9,541 nucleotides of DNA from Bacteroidota bacterium (GTDB taxonomy: Bacteria; Bacteroidota; Rhodothermia; Rhodothermales; JAAAOL01): contig JAAAOL010000409.1 in NCBI GenBank assembly GCA_009908885.1, positions 1 through 9,541 of the forward strand. The letters are read 5' to 3'. Position 1 is the first letter of the stretch. Every line of letters starts with the position of its first letter. This document shows positions 7,101 to 9,541 of the stretch, piece by piece. The notes beneath the pieces were generated by a model, which saw only the letters and a list, made by a program, of their open reading frames with translations, was not told the origin of the DNA and did no database searches. The translations under genes were made by a program, and so were the position numbers.

Positions 7101-7547
7101 TCACAGTCTGGCCAGTTGCCCGCGCACGCGGCGGACCAGTACTCCCGGGCGCACGACCTGGACGTCCGGGTGCCCGGGCTCGTAATCGCTCACGTTGTAC
7201 GTCACCAGGTAGGGGCATGCCTGATCCAGCGCACAGGCGAGGTGGGGTACGTCCTTCCAGTCTGCCCGCCCTGCCTGCCGACGTACGGATGCTTTCGATG
7301 GGGCCGGGACCACATCCAGGGCGCGCCGTACCAGCCGTCTGAAAGCGGGGACGGCCTCCGGGAGCCTCGCTATGAGGTTGCGTTCACATTCCTCGACGGC
7401 TAACGCGGACGTGAGCGCGTGGATAAGCGTAATCTCCGAGAGGCTGAGCACGACCTGGCCCGCGCTGTGCGCCGTGGGGGAAGCGGCGCTGGCCAGCAGG
7501 ACGTCGGCGTCTACGTACACGCGGAGTCGGTCGGCGGCGTCAGGCAT
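7101..7547 (-). CDS. PIN-domain protein, probable VapC-like toxin ribonuclease
   Basis: This 148-residue PIN-fold protein is expected to be a Mg-dependent ribonuclease and the toxin of a toxin-antitoxin pair. The acidic active site can be traced: Asp13 (with Asp15) in VYVDADVLL, Glu52/Glu53 in VEECERN, Asp99 in WKDVPHLACAL, and Asp121 in VTYNVSDY. The KD-xx-hLACAL and VTYN-xxDY segments are the classic C-terminal PIN signature. Its ATG (7545-7547) overlaps the antitoxin stop in an 8-nt overlap that includes the string ATGCCTGA, implying translational coupling; CTCCTG just upstream is not a Shine-Dalgarno. The antitoxin comes first, as is usual for VapBC. The RNA target cannot be told from sequence. 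Confidence 0.82.
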   Translation of the reverse strand: MPDAADRLRVYVDADVLLASAASPTAHSAGQVVLSLSEITLIHALTSALAVEECERNLIARLPEAVPAFRRLVRRALDVVPAPSKASVRRQAGRADWKDVPHLACALDQACPYLVTYNVSDYEPGHPDVQVVRPGVLVRRVRGQLARL

Positions 7548-7827
7548 CAGGAGTCGCGGGCTCGTCGCCGTACCGCTCGTGCGTCAGCCGCTCCCGGGTC
7601 GCCCGAAGCTGCTGCACGAGTTCGTCGGTCGAGAGCCCGCCCTCTTCGCGCAGGCACTCGATCTCCCGCGCCAGCTCAGGAACCATCGGCGCCATGGGAG
7701 TGAGGACGAAGACGCCGTCCACGTCCATGAGGTGGAGAGCGTCTCCTTCCTCCAGGTGATACTTCTCGCGGAGCGACTTGGGCAGCGTGAACACGCCGCG
7801 CTTGCGCAACTGGATGGTCTCGCTCAT
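7540..7827 (-). CDS. AbrB/MazE/SpoVT-family antitoxin partner of the PIN protein
   Basis: The 95-residue protein begins with a swapped-hairpin AbrB-type DNA-binding domain: TIQLRKRGVFTLPKSLREKY (4-23) and LEEGDALHLMDVDGVFVLTP (25-44), matching the family pattern of a basic turn, LPK-xxR and G-D. The remaining half (about 48-90) is charged and helical, with LREEGGLSTDEL and LRATRERLTHERYG. In this family that half typically wraps the toxin. It should neutralise the PIN protein and repress their shared promoter. The start at 7827 follows GAGGG with 8 nt spacing, the only clear Shine-Dalgarno in the window. Resident genes here lack one, which hints at acquisition from another lineage. Confidence 0.83.
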   Translation of the reverse strand: MSETIQLRKRGVFTLPKSLREKYHLEEGDALHLMDVDGVFVLTPMAPMVPELAREIECLREEGGLSTDELVQQLRATRERLTHERYGDEPATPDA

Positions 7828-7835
7828 CGCGTTCG

Positions 7836-7840
7836 CCCTC
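7836..7840 (-). promoter_or_regulatory. Shine-Dalgarno GAGGG of the antitoxin gene
   Basis: On the minus strand GAGGG lies 8 nt before the antitoxin ATG, a good Shine-Dalgarno match. It stands out because none of the plus-strand genes in the window has one. Confidence 0.6.
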
Positions 7841-7841
7841 G

Positions 7842-7867
7842 ATCTGCCGATTTATACCGATTCAGAT
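7842..7867. promoter_or_regulatory. symmetrical operator candidate over the toxin-antitoxin promoter
   Basis: On the plus strand this reads ATCTG (7842-7846), CCGATT (7847-7852), TATA (7853-7856), CCGATT (7857-7862), CAGAT (7863-7867). The outer ATCTG/CAGAT arms form an inverted repeat centred exactly on TATA, and the CCGATT pair is a direct repeat at 10-bp phase. It covers the predicted -10 of the antitoxin promoter, the expected place for autorepression by an AbrB-type antitoxin. Binding is inferred. Confidence 0.45.
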
Positions 7868-7879
7868 TGGGAATGTCCG
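7851..7879 (-). promoter_or_regulatory. sigma70-like promoter of the antitoxin-toxin operon
   Basis: On the minus strand CGGACA (7874-7879, four of six matches to TTGACA) is followed after 17 nt by TATAAA (7851-7856). Transcription would start near 7844, leaving a short leader that carries the GAGGG site before the ATG at 7827. The -10 lies inside the symmetrical operator candidate. Confidence 0.45.
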
Positions 7880-7899
7880 GACCGTCGATCAAGACGGTT

Positions 7900-7928
7900 G
7901 TAAAGACGCCTCGCCGAGGCATCTCTAC
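7900..7928. repeat. 29-nt MITE/REP-like palindrome of the GTAGAGACGC type
   Basis: The arms 7900-7912 and 7916-7928 surround a 3-nt loop. Read on the minus strand, GTAGAGATGCCTC pairs with GAGGCGTCTTTAC over all 13 positions, two of them G-U. The core resembles the GTAGAGACGC...GCGTCTCTAC palindromes that I recall as dispersed repeats in cyanobacterial and Bacteroidota genomes; this resemblance is from memory. The flanks contain weaker inverted repeats: ACCGTC/GACGGT at 7881-7898, and GCCAG/CTGGC at 7939-7955 with outer ATCCG/CGGAT. No gene is visible between 7828 and 8111. Confidence 0.55.
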
Positions 7929-7990
7929 GCTAATCCGCGCCAGAATCCTCCTGGCGGATCCCGACATCACGAAACGAAATCGATATTAAG

Positions 7991-8009
7991 GATGCAGAAA
8001 TTCTGCATC
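7991..8009. promoter_or_regulatory. 19-bp perfect palindrome, operator-like
   Basis: GATGCAGAA (7991-7999) and TTCTGCATC (8001-8009) are perfect 9-bp inverted repeats around a single A. With a 1-nt centre it cannot form a good RNA hairpin, so it looks more like a dimeric protein binding site than a terminator. It stands alone between the toxin-antitoxin promoter region and the tRNA terminator, with no adjacent start codon that it clearly controls. Confidence 0.5.
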
Positions 8010-8043
8010 TGTAGGTACGTCCGCATGAACGCGGAGGTCCCCG

Positions 8044-8062
8044 GTTGCCGCATCTCGGCAAC
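8044..8062. other. 7-bp stem-loop abutting the tRNA terminator
   Basis: GTTGCCG (8044-8050) and CGGCAAC (8056-8062) form a perfect 7-bp stem with a 5-nt loop, directly downstream of the T-run of the minus-strand tRNA terminator. No T-run follows it on either strand that would make it a second terminator. It might be a 3'-end structure of read-through RNA or a chance repeat. Confidence 0.35.
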
Positions 8063-8101
8063 AAAAAAGCCGCACCCGCTGCAGGGTCGAGCGGGTGCGG
8101 C
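8063..8101 (-). terminator. intrinsic terminator of the tRNA-Ala unit
   Basis: On the minus strand a perfect 12-bp GC-rich stem, GCCGCACCCGCT (8090-8101 read in reverse complement) with AGCGGGTGCGGC (8069-8080), encloses a 9-nt loop and is followed at once by six T (8063-8068). It begins 10 nt after the tRNA 3' end. The plus strand lacks a T-run after the stem, so it is unidirectional and also shields the toxin-antitoxin operon from tRNA read-through. Confidence 0.92.
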
Positions 8102-8111
8102 CTATGGGAAG

Positions 8112-8184
8112 TGGAGCTAAGGGGATTCGAACCCCTGACCTCCTGGGTGCGATCCAGGCGCTCTGCCAGCTGAGCTATAGCCCC
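8112..8184 (-). tRNA. tRNA-Ala(CGC)
   Basis: This complete 73-nt cloverleaf decodes GCG. The acceptor GGGGCTA pairs with TAGCTCC and contains the G3-U70 wobble that is the universal alanine identity element. The D arm is GCTC/GAGC, the anticodon stem CCTGG/CCAGG carries loop ATCGCAC with anticodon CGC, and the T arm AGGGG-TTCGAAT-CCCCT is canonical. The discriminator is A73. CCA is not encoded (CTT follows), so a CCA-adding enzyme is required. It is a single-gene unit with its own promoter and terminator. Confidence 0.97.
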
Positions 8185-8199
8185 GTGGCATCTGAATGT

Positions 8200-8244
8200 G
8201 TCGGTCGAACCGACCCTCTCGGCGGTCGGTTCCGACGGACCGCC
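8200..8244 (-). other. twin-hairpin 5' leader of the tRNA-Ala precursor
   Basis: Between the promoter and the mature tRNA lie two inverted repeats: GTCGGT/ACCGAC (8200-8205, 8209-8214, loop 3) and GGCGGTC/GACCGCC (8221-8227, 8238-8244), whose inside also contains GTCGG/CCGAC. The two elements share the GTCGG...CCGAC core. They would be transcribed, at least in part, in the roughly 55-nt leader removed by RNase P. Confidence 0.45.
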
Positions 8245-8274
8245 AATATAGCACGGGCGCGCGGTTCTTTGCAG
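8245..8274 (-). promoter_or_regulatory. promoter of tRNA-Ala
   Basis: On the minus strand CTGCAA (8269-8274) precedes TATATT (8245-8250) by 18 nt. TATATTGG also matches the Bacteroidota -7 consensus TAnnTTTG at all but one fixed position. It is the only AT-rich hexamer upstream of the tRNA, about 60 nt from its 5' end, and the surrounding sequence is strongly GC-rich. Confidence 0.55.
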
Positions 8275-8330
8275 CGCGTGGCGTCCCCTTTAATGCTTTT
8301 TCATGGCCCGCTTCGCCGTTCAGCGGCCCG

Positions 8331-8366
8331 GACGCACGCGACATTCCTCCCCGACGCACGCGACAT
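8331..8366. repeat. 14-bp direct repeat GACGCACGCGACAT
   Basis: GACGCACGCGACAT is present identically at 8331-8344 and 8353-8366, 22 bp apart start to start, about two helical turns. A poorer match ending in ACAT at 8386 may be a decayed third copy. It lies in the roughly 230-bp non-coding stretch between the tRNA promoter and the small ORF at 8485. It could bind a regulator acting in either direction. Nothing else recognisable occupies 8275-8484. Confidence 0.5.
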
Positions 8367-8484
8367 CGCGCCAGAACGCGGCACATCGTCCGGTTTCTCC
8401 GGTCCGGCGCCTGCTAGGTTACGGGCAGATCGGCGACACGCTGTCGTCCTGATCACACACCCGGTCACGACACCCCGAGATGCC

Positions 8485-8703
8485 ATGACGCCTGCTGAGC
8501 AGCTCTTCTGGTCCGAAGTCGCAGCGTTATTGCAGCCTATGCACGCGGCCGTCGGTGGGCTAGCGCCGATCCTCGCTGCGTATACACCGATGCTGATAAC
8601 GGCTGCGGTGGTGGCGTTCGGGGTCGTCCTGCTAGCGGAGTCGACCCATCAGGTAGCCTCGCAAAGACGGATCGTCCTCGACACAGCATCCGGTCTCGAC
8701 TGA
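8485..8703 (+). CDS. possible 72-residue single-span membrane protein
   Basis: I do not recognise this protein. The ATG at 8485 opens 72 codons with a polar N-terminus (MTPAEQLFWSEV), a hydrophobic Ala/Gly/Leu stretch at about 21-33, a strong membrane span at about 35-51 (PMLITAAVVAFGVVLLA), and a basic/polar tail containing SQRR. The frame remains open upstream to 8095 across the tRNA gene, so longer versions are implausible. Codon choice is less GC3-biased than in its neighbours (it includes TTA, CTA, ATA, AGA). That could mean a recent or fortuitous ORF. The next gene starts 47 nt after its stop on the same strand. Confidence 0.45.
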   Translation: MTPAEQLFWSEVAALLQPMHAAVGGLAPILAAYTPMLITAAVVAFGVVLLAESTHQVASQRRIVLDTASGLD

Positions 8704-8750
8704 GCCGTGACCTGACGCGATCCCATTCATCACAACCCAGAGCGCACGCC

Positions 8751-9326
8751 ATGCACGCCATCCGCAACCTTTCCCTGATCACCGTCTGCTTACTACTCAC
8801 TGCCTCGACCGCCCTGGCGCAGCCGCAGTCGGGCGATGCGCCGCCGCCGGGCGCCCCAGCATCGCCACCTACGGAGGCCCTGGCACCCTTCGCGCCGTTC
8901 CTTGGCCTGTATACGTTTTCCGGGGACTGGGAGGGGAAGCCCTACCGGGGCACGCTCGAAATCAAGCCTGCCGTCAAGGGGTGGTACGTGGAGTGGGTCA
9001 TCAACGTCCATCACGTCCGCGAGGCCGACGGGCCGCTGGATCGCCAGCTGCGCATGCTGACCACCTGGGACCGGTTCGCGGAGCAGTACCGCATCTGGCG
9101 CTTCGAGACGAACAATCCGGTGCCGATGGGCGGAGGTACGGCCCGCTTCGAGGGCGACACGTTCATCATGGAATGGCGCGGCCCCGCCCCCGACGGCACG
9201 ATGGGCACCTTCCGCAACCGCGTCCTCATGAACGGTCCCGACGAGATCGAGATCGTCAGCGAAGGCGAAAAAGATGGCGGTGCAGTCGAGCAGATCGGCG
9301 TGGCCACCGGGCAACGGCGGATGTAA
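8751..9326 (+). CDS. secreted lipocalin-like (DUF1579-like) protein
   Basis: The 191-residue product has a signal peptide: Arg5, a hydrophobic core at 6-20 (NLSLITVCLLLTAST) and an A-L-A cleavage site after Ala23, so it is probably exported to the periplasm. A Pro/Ala-rich linker (25-41) leads to a beta-rich domain with the layout of DUF1579-like barrels: FLGLYTFSGDWEGKPYRGTL (50-69), GWYVEWVINV, a RQLRMLTTWDRFAEQYRIW segment, GTARFEGDTFIMEW, GTFRNRVLMNGPDEIEIV. These proteins are lipocalin-like small barrels of unknown function. The family assignment is by pattern and is moderate; the export call is stronger. There is no Shine-Dalgarno. Confidence 0.75.
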   Translation: MHAIRNLSLITVCLLLTASTALAQPQSGDAPPPGAPASPPTEALAPFAPFLGLYTFSGDWEGKPYRGTLEIKPAVKGWYVEWVINVHHVREADGPLDRQLRMLTTWDRFAEQYRIWRFETNNPVPMGGGTARFEGDTFIMEWRGPAPDGTMGTFRNRVLMNGPDEIEIVSEGEKDGGAVEQIGVATGQRRM

Positions 9327-9347
9327 AACTGGGCGGTTGCGCGTTGG

Positions 9348-9373
9348 CAGGTCTGCAGGGTACAGGTCCGCAG
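9348..9373. repeat. 11-bp near-identical direct repeat
   Basis: CAGGTCTGCAG (9348-9358) and CAGGTCCGCAG (9363-9373) differ at one base and start 15 bp apart in the 100-bp gap before the last gene. This may be an operator pair or a local duplication; evidence is weak. Confidence 0.35.
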
Positions 9374-9426
9374 TGGCCCTCGGATTCCGCCGCTACCGAG
9401 CCTCTTATTACCATGTACCGTGGACC

Positions 9427-9541
9427 ATGACTGATACGCACACCATCGCCGCTCGCAAAGAAGGACACCGCCCAAACGATGCGGCCAGCAGCCCCCGGCC
9501 GACATGGGCCGTGCGGTGGGGCGGCATGGCCCTCGCGGCGT
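9427..9541 (+). CDS. 5' end of an unidentified gene, truncated by the window
   Basis: The ATG at 9427 opens a frame without stops to the end of the window (38 codons). It reads MTDTHTIAARKEGHRPNDAA and then a Pro/Trp/Arg stretch ending in WGGMALAA, which looks like a polar N-terminus entering a membrane span or signal sequence. No family can be named. A five-codon frame (MYRGP, 9413-9430) ends across its ATG, and there is no Shine-Dalgarno. The GC-rich third positions support coding. Confidence 0.5.
   Translation, partial: MTDTHTIAARKEGHRPNDAASSPRPTWAVRWGGMALAA

Noticed and set aside
7372..7989. A 205-codon plus-strand frame across the toxin-antitoxin genes
   Set aside because: The opposite strand encodes recognisable PIN and AbrB domains that overlap in the usual way; this frame has no recognisable features.
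7992..8120. A 42-codon plus-strand frame starting in the palindrome
   Set aside because: It runs through the terminator stem and ends inside the tRNA gene; it is better explained as chance.
8063..8184. tRNA-Ala as an integration (att) site for an island carrying the toxin-antitoxin pair
   Set aside because: The 3' end of the tRNA does face the module, but I found no second copy of the tRNA 3' sequence on the far side and no integrase.
8095..8484. An upstream extension of the small membrane ORF
   Set aside because: The extension would run through the tRNA-Ala gene and its promoter, so only the portion from 8485 is considered.
9413..9430. A five-codon leader ORF (MYRGP) overlapping the start of the last gene
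   Set aside because: The stop-start overlap is suggestive of coupling but such short frames are common by chance and nothing else supports translation.

Overview
The window is GC-rich, with strong C/G bias in third codon positions and somewhat acidic proteins. Nearly all genes lack a Shine-Dalgarno sequence and start instead behind G-poor, C/T/A-rich leaders. Together with a cyanobacterial/plant-like GlgC, a multidomain DhaM and a three-histidine-box desaturase, this points to the Bacteroidota-related Rhodothermota (Salinibacter/Rhodothermus-like bacteria). The assignment is an inference; there is no rRNA here to confirm it.

Positions 1-5781 hold four same-strand carbon-metabolism genes in a row: dhaL (ADP-binding subunit of PTS-dependent dihydroxyacetone kinase), an 854-residue DhaM-HPr-Enzyme I fusion, a class I fructose-1,6-bisphosphatase, and glucose-1-phosphate adenylyltransferase (glgC). 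Read as a pathway, they phosphorylate dihydroxyacetone at the expense of PEP to give DHAP, commit the resulting fructose-1,6-bisphosphate to gluconeogenesis, and activate glucose-1-phosphate for glycogen. dhaK is not in view and may lie just upstream. The dhaL-dhaM gap holds a degenerate array of nine 8-bp repeats. A fatty acyl desaturase with a long charged C-terminal extension follows at 5915-7072, behind a 10-bp direct repeat.

Positions 7101-7880 hold a minus-strand toxin-antitoxin-like pair, convergent with the desaturase: an AbrB/MazE-type antitoxin overlapping a PIN-domain (VapC-like) toxin by 8 nt. It has its own sigma70-like promoter, a symmetrical operator candidate across the -10, and the only clear Shine-Dalgarno in the window, which suggests a foreign origin. 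The adjoining intergenic region (7828-8062) is dense in inverted repeats, including a 29-nt element resembling dispersed GTAGAGACGC-type palindromes.

Positions 8063-8280 carry a minus-strand tRNA-Ala(CGC) transcription unit with promoter, structured leader and intrinsic terminator. To its right come a non-coding stretch with a 14-bp direct repeat, a possible 72-residue single-span membrane protein, a secreted lipocalin-like/DUF1579-like protein, and the beginning of a further gene that runs off the window.
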